Source: JBAZBO01 sp041671425
Lineage (GTDB): Bacteria > Patescibacteriota > WWE3 > UBA101185 > UBA10185
Direction: 5' to 3'
Length of the DNA: 10,094 nucleotides
NCBI GenBank assembly: GCA_041671425.1
Contig: JBAZBO010000033.1
Span: 1 to 10,094 of the forward strand
In this document: in pieces, positions 1-5,325 of the stretch
How positions within the stretch are numbered: position 1 is the first letter of the stretch
How the letters are laid out: each line of letters starts with the position of its first letter
Program-made: the position numbers and the translations under genes
Notes under the pieces: generated by a model
The model's database searches: none
What the model was told of the DNA's origin: nothing
What the model saw: only the letters and a program-made list of their open reading frames with translations

Positions 1-1
1 T

Positions 2-322
2 CAGAAAGAGGCCACAGCTCAGGCAGTCTTCTATATAGTCCCTTGGCAATTGATGAGTCTTGTAGTCGGAGCTGCTGTTATCCTGATAGTACTGCTGGTA
101 CTGATCATGAAAGGATACAAGCGCAGTCTAACCGAAAAGATAAGACGAGAAACTCTGGGAAGTGGTCCAACCCAGCCCACTGTTGCCGATCCCGTTGTTG
201 TCCAACCGGTTGAGGTAAATACAATAGGAACTATCAACGCAGAGGCGGCACCAGAACCTATACAAAGCACTCTGGTTGAAACGCCAAAAGCAAAAGCTAC
301 GGCAAGAAGATCAACAAAGTAG
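2..322 (+). CDS. C-terminal part of a membrane-anchored exported protein (5' end outside window)
   Basis: The frame is open from the left edge, so this is the tail of a longer gene; the TTG/ATG near 50 need not be the start. Visible residues begin QKEATAQAVFYIVPWQLM and run into one strongly hydrophobic segment (about residues 17-37, ending IVLLVLIM), followed by a basic KGYKRS stretch. This is the arrangement of a C-terminal membrane anchor with an outside N-terminal region and a cytoplasmic tail. The tail of about 70 residues is low in complexity, rich in Ala, Pro, Thr and Val, and ends in a basic KAKATARRSTK stretch. Proteins with large extracellular beta-domains and a 'F-x-x-P-W' segment just before the last TM are common in Gram-positive-like and CPR bacteria, for example DUF916-like surface proteins; that link is inference. 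The stop is TAG. A hairpin follows 31 nt downstream. Confidence 0.7.
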   Translation, partial: QKEATAQAVFYIVPWQLMSLVVGAAVILIVLLVLIMKGYKRSLTEKIRRETLGSGPTQPTVADPVVVQPVEVNTIGTINAEAAPEPIQSTLVETPKAKATARRSTK

Positions 323-353
323 GTTGATCTGTGGGAATGAATAGTAAATGGAA

Positions 354-377
354 ATCTGCCTGCGCAAGCAGGCAGAT
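354..377 (+). terminator. Perfect 10-bp hairpin with GCAA tetraloop; possible terminator or dispersed repeat
   Basis: ATCTGCCTGC (354-363) pairs without mismatch with GCAGGCAGAT (368-377) around the loop GCAA, a GNRA-type tetraloop. It lies 31 nt after the stop at 322, so it could end that transcript. The downstream bases (CTGTTTCTGT) are only moderately T-rich, so it is not a textbook rho-independent terminator. It could instead be a dispersed palindromic repeat or an mRNA 3'-end stabiliser. Confidence 0.5.
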
Positions 378-386
378 CTGTTTCTG

Positions 387-392
387 TATAAT
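387..392 (+). promoter_or_regulatory. -10 element TATAAT for the gene at 426
   Basis: A consensus TATAAT follows directly after the hairpin. No convincing -35 lies 16-18 nt upstream, where the hairpin stem sits. Transcription would begin around 399, giving a short leader of about 25 nt before the ATG at 426. An ATG at 403 opens a 7-codon ORF whose TAA overlaps the 426 start (TAATG). Confidence 0.5.
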
Positions 393-425
393 TTCAAGGG
401 GAATGATCCTGTTTGTTTTGAGGTA

Positions 426-935
426 ATGGAAGCAAAAAAAGTAACCGTAAACGACAAGATGCAAAAAAGTTACGTATACTACCTCACTGAACCCATCGGA
501 GAAAATTTTGACCCGGAATTCAAACCCGAACTTACCCCCAAGGAGATGCTAGAACTGGGGGTTTTTGGCGGTAAGTATATGACGGATTGCAAAGATGAAT
601 TTCCGAAGGATTGGTTCAGGAAAGCGAAATTGTGTACGAGAATGCATGATCCTAAACTTAATTTCTTTGGCGTGAATGCCAGCCAACCACTTTCTGTATG
701 GAGAAAGAATAGATGGATATACCATGAGGATCCAAGAGGTTGGTTCCAATGGTATTGCCGATACTATATGGGAAGAAGGCTACCAGAGGAAGATACCAAG
801 CAGATCAAGAGGTGGAAATCTTACAAACGCCACCTAATACAAGTACAGAGAAATTGTCCCTCAGGGGATATGAACTGCAGAAGGAAACAAAGACAAAGTC
901 TATTGCATTGGGCATACGACAGTAGAAAAATCTAG
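426..935 (+). CDS. Conserved protein of unknown function, Trp/Tyr/Arg-rich core
   Basis: This soluble 169-aa protein has no signal peptide or TM segment. The N-terminal half carries ENFDPEFKPELTPKEMLELG (residues 26-45), then VFGGKYMTDCKDEFPKDWF (46-64). The core reads NASQPLSVWRKNRWI (84-98), then DPRGWFQWYCRYYMGRR (102-118); the C-terminus is basic and ends LLHWAYDSRKI. I recall this pattern as a widely conserved uncharacterised family, but I know no assigned function. The density of W, Y, R and invariant-looking G suggests a defined fold, possibly nucleic-acid or ligand binding (inference). The frame is open from an ATG at 348, but that start would translate through the 354-377 hairpin and lies upstream of the -10 at 387. 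I therefore chose the ATG at 426, where family-like sequence begins. The stop is 1 nt from the stop of the convergent neighbour. Confidence 0.85.
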   Translation: MEAKKVTVNDKMQKSYVYYLTEPIGENFDPEFKPELTPKEMLELGVFGGKYMTDCKDEFPKDWFRKAKLCTRMHDPKLNFFGVNASQPLSVWRKNRWIYHEDPRGWFQWYCRYYMGRRLPEEDTKQIKRWKSYKRHLIQVQRNCPSGDMNCRRKQRQSLLHWAYDSRKI

Positions 936-936
936 C

Positions 937-1377
937 CTAAAGAGCTCTCAGAGAAAGGATCTGGAAGACCGAGCTTTCTGCATACCCCCAAGTCTGATAT
1001 CCATACACTTCTACACTTTTATCAACAAAATCCTCTATGTTATAGAAATCCTTTTCTATAGGAGGATTTAACTGCATTTTATCTATATAAAGGGGAACAC
1101 CCGAGGCATTGTTCTTTTGCAATACAGGGGTGTCAAAATATATCCAATACCAATAATCACCCAATTCTAGCTCTCTCGGTATAGCTTCCTTTCGAATGGT
1201 ACCCTCTAAAAAAACAGTACTCTCTTCACCAACCCCCTCAATTACCCTAGTGACTCCCTGTTCAGGGGTGGGTTCAACATTCGGGGTCGATACTGGCTTT
1301 CTGAGTATAAAAACTAGGAAAAAGGTTATTACTAAAAGCAAAAGCGCTGAGACACCACAGATAGTTCTTTTGCACAT
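937..1377 (-). CDS. Small exported or membrane-anchored orphan protein
   Basis: This protein of 146 aa is not recognised. The N-terminus is a classic signal anchor: a basic start (MCKRTICG), a hydrophobic stretch at about residues 8-26, then RKP. A Pro/Glu/Thr-rich linker (28-45) leads to an extracytoplasmic domain of about 95 residues. This domain starts VFLEGTIRKE and ends KSVEVYGYQTWGYAESSVFQILSLRAL, alternating beta-type sequence that could be a small OB-like barrel (weak inference). Cys2 and Cys7 are not in a lipobox. The ATG at 1377 is preceded by TACAAT ending exactly 6 nt upstream, with no Shine-Dalgarno site, so a leaderless mRNA is expected. It is divergent from the exported protein at 1400; the shared 22-nt gap suggests coordinated or mutually exclusive expression. 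Confidence 0.8.
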   Translation of the reverse strand: MCKRTICGVSALLLLVITFFLVFILRKPVSTPNVEPTPEQGVTRVIEGVGEESTVFLEGTIRKEAIPRELELGDYWYWIYFDTPVLQKNNASGVPLYIDKMQLNPPIEKDFYNIEDFVDKSVEVYGYQTWGYAESSVFQILSLRAL

Positions 1378-1399
1378 GGCTATATTGTATCATTTGGTC
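1378..1399. promoter_or_regulatory. Overlapping divergent leaderless promoters
   Basis: The 22-nt gap between two divergent ATGs holds both -10 elements. Minus strand: TACAAT (1389-1384), then 6 nt, then ATG at 1377. Plus strand: TATCAT (1388-1393), then TTGGTC (6 nt), then ATG at 1400. The two hexamers overlap by 2 bp, so RNA polymerase could open only one direction at a time. Any -35 contacts would have to lie inside the coding region of the opposite gene. No strong -35 match is seen. Confidence 0.6.
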
Positions 1400-2035
1400 A
1401 TGAATAAAACCTTCTTCACCACTATCACTCCTCTCTCAAAGATCGTAGCCTTAGCTATACTTGTGGGAGGCCCATTTGCAGGTTTCTATGTGGGAACCAG
1501 GTACCAAAAAAGCCTGGAAGTACCTCAAACTTCAGGCGGGATCTCACAACCAAAGACAGAGACCGGAAAGCCAGTTGAACAAACCGTAGAAGTAGAACAG
1601 ACAGTCACTGAAGGCAGCCTTGAGGATCAGTTCATAAACTCCAAATATAGAGTACTGAAGATCTTAAAAAATCCCGGATCACCAAGCTACTTGATCATCG
1701 CTACCGAAAGGTCTGAGACCAACTGTGGGTCGGCAGAGGAACCTTCCAGATGCGTGAACGACACCGGGTGTGGTGGTATGTACGTATCACCAACCTGCTA
1801 CTTTTTTGAAGAACCGGATTTTGTTTATGGAGTTGATCCTAACGCCAGATTCCTAGGCACATATGAGGGTTACGCAGTAGATCTAGAGTCTTTCGAGTTC
1901 AAAAATGGTAAGGTGGAATTCACAGCCGGGTTTGGTGATGCAGGTTATGGAGTTGTAACCAAGAATTCTCTAGACCTTACGACAGGCACAACCACTCAGC
2001 TTTCAAAGGAAGAGACTAACGTAGAACTGGAATAA
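1400..2035 (+). CDS. Exported membrane-anchored protein with four cysteines, unknown function
   Basis: The protein has 211 aa: a short N-terminal cytoplasmic part, one TM at about residues 14-32 (IVALAILVGGPFAGFYVGT), a Thr/Glu/Val-rich linker (40-72), and an extracytoplasmic domain of about 135 residues. This domain carries Cys109, 118, 124 and 133 (NCGS, RCV, GCGG, TCYF), which probably form two disulfides. Its C-terminal half (YAVDLESFEFKNGKVEFTAG) has the beta-rich look of periplasmic domains that relate a signal to a measured quantity; I do not recognise a named family. The frame is open from 1196, but that part is antisense to the 937-1377 gene. The ATG at 1400 begins the real N-terminus: it directly precedes the TM and follows TATCAT by exactly 6 nt. 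No Shine-Dalgarno site precedes it. Its stop codon overlaps the U-tract of the opposing terminator. Confidence 0.8.
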   Translation: MNKTFFTTITPLSKIVALAILVGGPFAGFYVGTRYQKSLEVPQTSGGISQPKTETGKPVEQTVEVEQTVTEGSLEDQFINSKYRVLKILKNPGSPSYLIIATERSETNCGSAEEPSRCVNDTGCGGMYVSPTCYFFEEPDFVYGVDPNARFLGTYEGYAVDLESFEFKNGKVEFTAGFGDAGYGVVTKNSLDLTTGTTTQLSKEETNVELE

Positions 2036-2072
2036 AAAAAGGGGCGGTCGACTCTCATAATCGTTACCGCCC
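2034..2072 (-). terminator. Intrinsic terminator of the small gene at 2093-2293
   Basis: Read on the minus strand, GGGCGGT (2072-2066) pairs with ACCGCCC (2048-2042). An inner CGA/TCG extension is separated by a 2-nt bulge, and the loop is about 9 nt. The stem is followed by C and a run of seven U (2040-2034). This is the only textbook rho-independent terminator in the window. Its U-tract overlaps the TAA of the convergent gene ending at 2035, which gets a hairpin but no U-run from the same sequence. Confidence 0.85.
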
Positions 2073-2092
2073 GGGCCTAGAACCTCAAACTG

Positions 2093-2293
2093 CTATGCTG
2101 CGTTTAGACTTTCGGGTATGACGATAACGTCACCGCCTTGCCTTACAACAACATAGGTGTCACCAGACCGTTCCACAGCATAAGTATCCTGATCGCGCAG
2201 CCTTCGCATTCCGCGACCAAGTATGTGGACTGGAAGCTGGAAGTGTTGCCCAAAGGCAACAATTGCTTCATCTCGAGACACAGAAGAATTCAT
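2093..2293 (-). CDS. Small 66-aa protein, unknown function, compositionally distinct
   Basis: This short protein is supported as real by a complete transcription unit: promoter at 2329-2357, Shine-Dalgarno GGGAGGG (2310-2304) 10 nt from the ATG, and an intrinsic terminator just after the stop. The N-terminal half is probably helical (SRDEAIVAFGQHFQLPVHI), with an RGMRRLRDQD basic patch. The C-terminal half is beta-like, YAVERSGDTYVVVRQGGDVI, and the protein ends in VIPESLNAA. No TM or signal is seen. The fold could be a small beta-hairpin DNA- or partner-binding module, but I recognise no family. GC is about 49%, and five of its seven Arg codons are CGN, while neighbours use almost only AGA/AGG. 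This points to transfer from another genome or to selection for high expression. Confidence 0.7.
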   Translation of the reverse strand: MNSSVSRDEAIVAFGQHFQLPVHILGRGMRRLRDQDTYAVERSGDTYVVVRQGGDVIVIPESLNAA

Positions 2294-2328
2294 ATTGTCT
2301 TTTCCCTCCCAAATAGTAATGGACGAGG

Positions 2329-2357
2329 AGTATAGGCCAATAAAGTGATTAAAGCAA
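2329..2357 (-). promoter_or_regulatory. Sigma70-type promoter of the 66-aa gene
   Basis: On the minus strand, TTGCTT (2357-2352), a 17-nt spacer, then TATACT (2334-2329) form the best complete -35/-10 pair in the window. Transcription would start near 2322, giving a leader of about 29 nt that contains the Shine-Dalgarno GGGAGGG at 2310-2304. The promoter lies between this gene and the stop of the DUF362 gene at 2363. Confidence 0.65.
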
Positions 2358-2362
2358 CCCTT

Positions 2363-3217
2363 CTAGCGCCAGAGGCGTTGGGAGCCAAAAGTGGGGTGCA
2401 TTTTGAAAGCCTTCTTCAGCGAGGCTGGATCCTCTCCCAACACCTCAACATCTTTGGGATAGATATTACCCATGCCATCCTGTGCACAATAGGTAAGGTA
2501 ACCCACATCATCAAGGTTTATTCCCATCAAGAACAAAGCTAGAGTATCTATTGCCATGAAATCAGTACTGACAGACACCCAACCACTATCAATAGGATCC
2601 CCACTAATAGGGCCATTACCCTGCATACCTACAACACCATCCAGTATTGATATGTCGGGCGCCCTAAATTTTGCAGAGGCCAAAAGGTTCTTGTTTATAT
2701 CCCCAGAATGGATCTGTCCTCTTGCCCCCACGATACCCCCTACCGCCACATTCTTCAAAGCCAAAGTGGCAACAACAGAATTGTGAGTTTTTGGTCTGGT
2801 TATAGAAATAAGACAATCCGTTTCTTTCATTGTCTTTGAGTAGGGAACAGTAAAACCACCCAGATCCATCTCAACAGTTTGATCCTTTGCCAAGTCCAAT
2901 ATCTGCACATTCTGATACTTCTTAGCTAGCTTATTGAAACCATATCTCAAGAAACCTATTGCAGTAGTGCCCATAGTTGCCGTCTCCACTATCTTTATCG
3001 GGCCATCATAGAAGGATCGCAGGAAATCTATAGTTGCATCAACCGCTTCTGATGGAGTGGTAGCTAATTCTCTCAGAACACTTACAAAATTGATCTTCAG
3101 TACAACCTCTTTGGATCTCTTCACCTTGGCCTCGATCTCAGGCCTTAGATTCTCCAAGGCAGACTTAGTACCTTCAAAATGATCATTACTTTTTACAAGG
3201 GAAACTCTGGAAATCAT
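2363..3217 (-). CDS. DUF362 domain protein (COG2006 type)
   Basis: The 284-aa protein covers a DUF362 domain over nearly its whole length. Family hallmarks: VLKINFVS (residues 39-46), ATTPSEAVDATIDFL (52-66), the lysine/histidine motif ISITRPKTH (137-145) followed by TLALKNVAVGG (151-161), and ILDGVVGMQGNGPISG (191-206). DUF362 proteins are uncharacterised; many are fused to 4Fe-4S ferredoxin domains or lie near redox genes, but no ferredoxin CxxCxxC cluster is present here. The frame extends to a TTG at 3256, which adds 13 residues overlapping dgkA. I prefer the ATG at 3217, because TAAAAT (3230-3225) ends 7 nt before it and it clears the upstream stop at 3228. No Shine-Dalgarno site is seen. 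It forms a tight minus-strand pair with dgkA. Confidence 0.85.
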   Translation of the reverse strand: MISRVSLVKSNDHFEGTKSALENLRPEIEAKVKRSKEVVLKINFVSVLRELATTPSEAVDATIDFLRSFYDGPIKIVETATMGTTAIGFLRYGFNKLAKKYQNVQILDLAKDQTVEMDLGGFTVPYSKTMKETDCLISITRPKTHNSVVATLALKNVAVGGIVGARGQIHSGDINKNLLASAKFRAPDISILDGVVGMQGNGPISGDPIDSGWVSVSTDFMAIDTLALFLMGINLDDVGYLTYCAQDGMGNIYPKDVEVLGEDPASLKKAFKMHPTFGSQRLWR

Positions 3218-3227
3218 CGAGATGATT

Positions 3228-3626
3228 TTATAGGAACATCCGGTACAACACAACAAAGATCCTGGGAAAAAAGATCACTACACCACATGACAGGGCAGCC
3301 AACGCCGCAAGCAAAACACCACCGGCTGCCACATCTCTGGCTTTTCTTGTGGACTCATAGCTAAGTCCTAGATCGTCTCGTAGTTTGTCGCATATCTCCT
3401 CTATAGCCGTGTTCACGAGTTCCAGGGCAAAAACACTTGCAGAAACTGCAAACACAACAAGCCACTCTATTTTCGATATATCAAATAAAACACCAAGAAA
3501 GGCGGCCACAATAAAGGAAGTCAGCTGTATCTTGGTGTTACGCTCCTTCATCCCAAAAACTAAACCTCTTGTGGCACATACAAGACTCTTAAGGAAACTG
3601 CCGTTCTTGAGATGATTTTGACTCAT
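3228..3626 (-). CDS. dgkA: Undecaprenol/diacylglycerol kinase, DgkA family
   Basis: The integral membrane kinase (132 aa) phosphorylates a lipid alcohol with ATP. In Gram-positive-like bacteria the usual substrate is undecaprenol, recycling the carrier for peptidoglycan and glycan synthesis; in proteobacteria it is diacylglycerol. The amphipathic N-terminus is followed by three hydrophobic segments (about 34-48, 54-70, 99-125). Key residues align with the well-studied E. coli enzyme even in number: Glu28, Glu69, Asn72 and Glu76 in ELVNTAIEE (69-77), then ARDVAAGGVLLAA (96-108). The sequence alone does not settle which lipid is used. The ATG at 3626 lies exactly 6 nt after TATAAT (3638-3633), implying a leaderless mRNA. 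DUF362 follows 10 nt after the stop, and the divergent neighbour is a histidine kinase. Confidence 0.92.
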   Translation of the reverse strand: MSQNHLKNGSFLKSLVCATRGLVFGMKERNTKIQLTSFIVAAFLGVLFDISKIEWLVVFAVSASVFALELVNTAIEEICDKLRDDLGLSYESTRKARDVAAGGVLLAALAALSCGVVIFFPRIFVVLYRMFL

Positions 3627-3686
3627 TGATCAATTATACAGAAAATCCTTCACAGCTGCTTTCGTACAACTGTACAATTTCATACA
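3627..3686. promoter_or_regulatory. Divergent promoters between dgkA and the histidine kinase gene
   Basis: This 60-nt gap holds TATAAT (3638-3633, minus strand), 6 nt before the dgkA ATG, and TACAAT (3673-3678, plus strand), 8 nt before the TTG at 3687. The -10 regions form an inverted repeat, AATTATACAG (3632-3641) and CTGTACAATT (3670-3679), with one mismatch. GTACAA also repeats directly at 3664 and 3672. No strong -35 is visible for either direction. Confidence 0.5.
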
Positions 3687-4964
3687 TTGGGTAAACAAAC
3701 TAACAGACCATTCTCAAAGGAAGATTTCAGAAAGGAGTTCGTAGTAAACATCCTAATAGGATTCATCGCGGTCGAAGTTGCATTACTATTCCTGCTAGGT
3801 CATATCGAGAGGTCAGAATTCACTATTATTGCAATTCCATTCTTATCGCTATACTTTATTTCAAAGATAGGGTTTTATAAGTATTCGATCTTTTTCGGTG
3901 CAATATTCATCTGTATTATTTCCCTGATCCCATTCATCACAAAAAACGCTCATATACTGCCTACTATCACTGCCATCTCACTAGCAATGATCTTAATTTA
4001 CAGCCTGACAAATACTTGGTATGCCCTGCTGTATTTGCTGGCTATAGCAACAATGGGACTTGCCTCCAAAGACATAGCTCTATTGGACAGTAGTAAAGTC
4101 GAGACCATACTACAATATCTGTTCTTCCCCCTAGCCATCGGTGTAACTCTTTGCGTGGGTTGGCTTCCCAACCAGAGATTAAGAGAAGCACTAAGAAAAG
4201 TCCAAAGAACAGAATATCTATTAGAGATGGAAAGAAATATGCTGGATACCCGAATCAAACAAAGAACTGAAGCTCTACTCAGACTTGCAGATCTGGGAAC
4301 AGCTGCCCAAAGGTTGGTGCATGATATTGCCACCCCATTGAACACCATTCTGATGAACGTATCTCAAATAACCCCTGGCAACATCAAAATGGCCCAAAAA
4401 GCTATAAGAAGGGCTCAGATCGGGGTGCAGACAATGACCAGTTACGTGGAAGAAGTTAGGAATAAGATAAGAAATCAGGATAACAGAACATGGTTCAAGA
4501 TCTCAAAGGTTATTGAAACCACAAAACATATATGCGAAATGGATAAGATCAAAGTTATATTTAGCTGCGTTGAGGAGCTGGAGCTATACGGCAACGAATC
4601 CAAACTCCTACAGATATTGGTAAACATCACCCAGAATTCTGTAGAGGCATATGAAGCAAACAAGGGGGTGGTTCACATAAAAGCCAGATGTACAACCAAA
4701 GGCTTGGTAATAACTATAGTCGACAAAGGCAAAGGTATAGATCCAGAGTTATTAGCAAACTTGGGTTCTTTTACCACCAAAGATGACCATGTGCTAAATG
4801 GCATCGGGTATCACGCTGCAGTGGAGATTGTTGAAAATGACTTCTCGGGAAAGCTAATCACAAAAAACACCACGGGTAAAGGTACGAAAACCACCATCCA
4901 AATCGGAAACCCCGTTAGGACAGGTAGTGATCTTGCTCATCAGCCTGTGCTTCTTCCTTCGTAG
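3687..4964 (+). CDS. Orphan membrane sensor histidine kinase
   Basis: Histidine kinases autophosphorylate a conserved His and pass the phosphate to a response regulator; no regulator gene lies in the window. The N-terminal 160 residues hold about six hydrophobic segments (19-38, 44-60, 65-84, 89-107, 108-125, 141-160) with almost no extracytoplasmic domain, so it probably senses within or near the membrane. A coiled coil (162-200) leads to the H-box RLVHDIATPLNTI (209-221, His212). The ATPase domain shows N-box QILVNITQNSVEA (309-321), G1 IVDKGKGID (344-352), and G2 NGIGYHAAVEIV (371-382) with GKGTKTTI (397-404). The final 19 residues lie beyond the domain, overlapping the convergent cupin gene by 50 nt. 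No ATG or GTG exists near the 5' end; the TTG at 3687, 8 nt after TACAAT, is the best start. Confidence 0.88.
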   Translation: MGKQTNRPFSKEDFRKEFVVNILIGFIAVEVALLFLLGHIERSEFTIIAIPFLSLYFISKIGFYKYSIFFGAIFICIISLIPFITKNAHILPTITAISLAMILIYSLTNTWYALLYLLAIATMGLASKDIALLDSSKVETILQYLFFPLAIGVTLCVGWLPNQRLREALRKVQRTEYLLEMERNMLDTRIKQRTEALLRLADLGTAAQRLVHDIATPLNTILMNVSQITPGNIKMAQKAIRRAQIGVQTMTSYVEEVRNKIRNQDNRTWFKISKVIETTKHICEMDKIKVIFSCVEELELYGNESKLLQILVNITQNSVEAYEANKGVVHIKARCTTKGLVITIVDKGKGIDPELLANLGSFTTKDDHVLNGIGYHAAVEIVENDFSGKLITKNTTGKGTKTTIQIGNPVRTGSDLAHQPVLLPS

Positions 4965-5304
4965 CGTGAATGGTACCGTCTCTGTGCTCCGGGGGACTGT
5001 ATACGGTATACAGCTTTAAGCTATCCTCAGAGGAGGTGTTCACAAGGTTGTGCTCCACACCTGCGGGTATGACAATGGCAAAATTATCCTCTACTTCAGT
5101 TTCCTCCCCATCCAGGATAACTTTACCGTGGCCTTCTTCTATTCTAATGAACTGGTCCACATCAGGGTGTGTCTCAGCACCAATATCCTCACTCGGACCA
5201 AGAGTCATCACTACCAACTGGCTGTGAGCAGCTGTGAATAGAACTTTTCTGAAATTCTCATTAACAAGGGTCTCTTTTTCTATATTTGCAACATAACCGA
5301 TCAT
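4915..5304 (-). CDS. Single-domain cupin protein
   Basis: The soluble protein (129 aa) has one cupin barrel. Motif 1 is THPDVDQFIRIEEGHGKVI (45-63): His46 is the expected first metal ligand, the usual second His is replaced by Asp48, and Gln51/Glu56 follow. Motif 2 is VIPAGVEHNLVNT (78-90), with His85. The downstream LKLYTVYSPPEHRDGTIHATKEEA (97-120) is typical of a small cupin_2 family found widely in bacteria and often named after mannose-6-phosphate isomerase, without shown activity. A metal-dependent sugar or small-molecule binding role is possible. It is the second gene after the SurA_N-like gene (21-nt gap), and its start is set by an unusually perfect Shine-Dalgarno site. The 3' end overlaps the convergent kinase gene by 50 nt. 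Confidence 0.9.
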   Translation of the reverse strand: MIGYVANIEKETLVNENFRKVLFTAAHSQLVVMTLGPSEDIGAETHPDVDQFIRIEEGHGKVILDGEETEVEDNFAIVIPAGVEHNLVNTSSEDSLKLYTVYSPPEHRDGTIHATKEEAQADEQDHYLS

Positions 5305-5309
5305 AAAAA

Positions 5310-5320
5310 GATCACCTCCT
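5310..5320 (-). promoter_or_regulatory. Full-length Shine-Dalgarno sequence of the cupin gene
   Basis: On the minus strand the bases read AGGAGGTGATC, complementary over 11 nt to the usual 3' end of bacterial 16S rRNA (GATCACCTCCT). AGGAGG ends 10 nt before the ATG at 5304. It fills the 21-nt gap between two co-directional genes and shows that the organism keeps a canonical anti-SD, although many nearby first genes lack any SD. Confidence 0.85.
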
Positions 5321-5325
5321 GTACT

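Noticed and set aside
348..425. Extending the conserved 169-aa protein to the ATG at 348
   Set aside because: These 26 codons read through a perfect hairpin and lie upstream of the -10 at 387; family-like sequence begins after 426.
1196..1399. Upstream extension of the plus-strand exported protein to 1196
   Set aside because: This part is antisense to the real minus-strand gene at 937-1377, and the ATG at 1400 is followed directly by the membrane anchor.
2138..2335. Plus-strand ORF over the small 66-aa gene
   Set aside because: The minus strand has the promoter, SD and terminator; the plus frame has none of these.
2365..2379. Short hairpin AGCGCC/GGCGTT at the end of the DUF362 gene as a terminator
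   Set aside because: The stem is only 6 bp with a G-T pair and a 3-nt loop, and no U-run follows on the minus strand.
3218..3256. TTG start at 3256 for the DUF362 protein, whose extra residues include CCTGC
   Set aside because: The Cys-rich look comes from dgkA 3' sequence in another frame; the ATG at 3217 has a -10 7 nt upstream, so no iron-sulfur motif is inferred.
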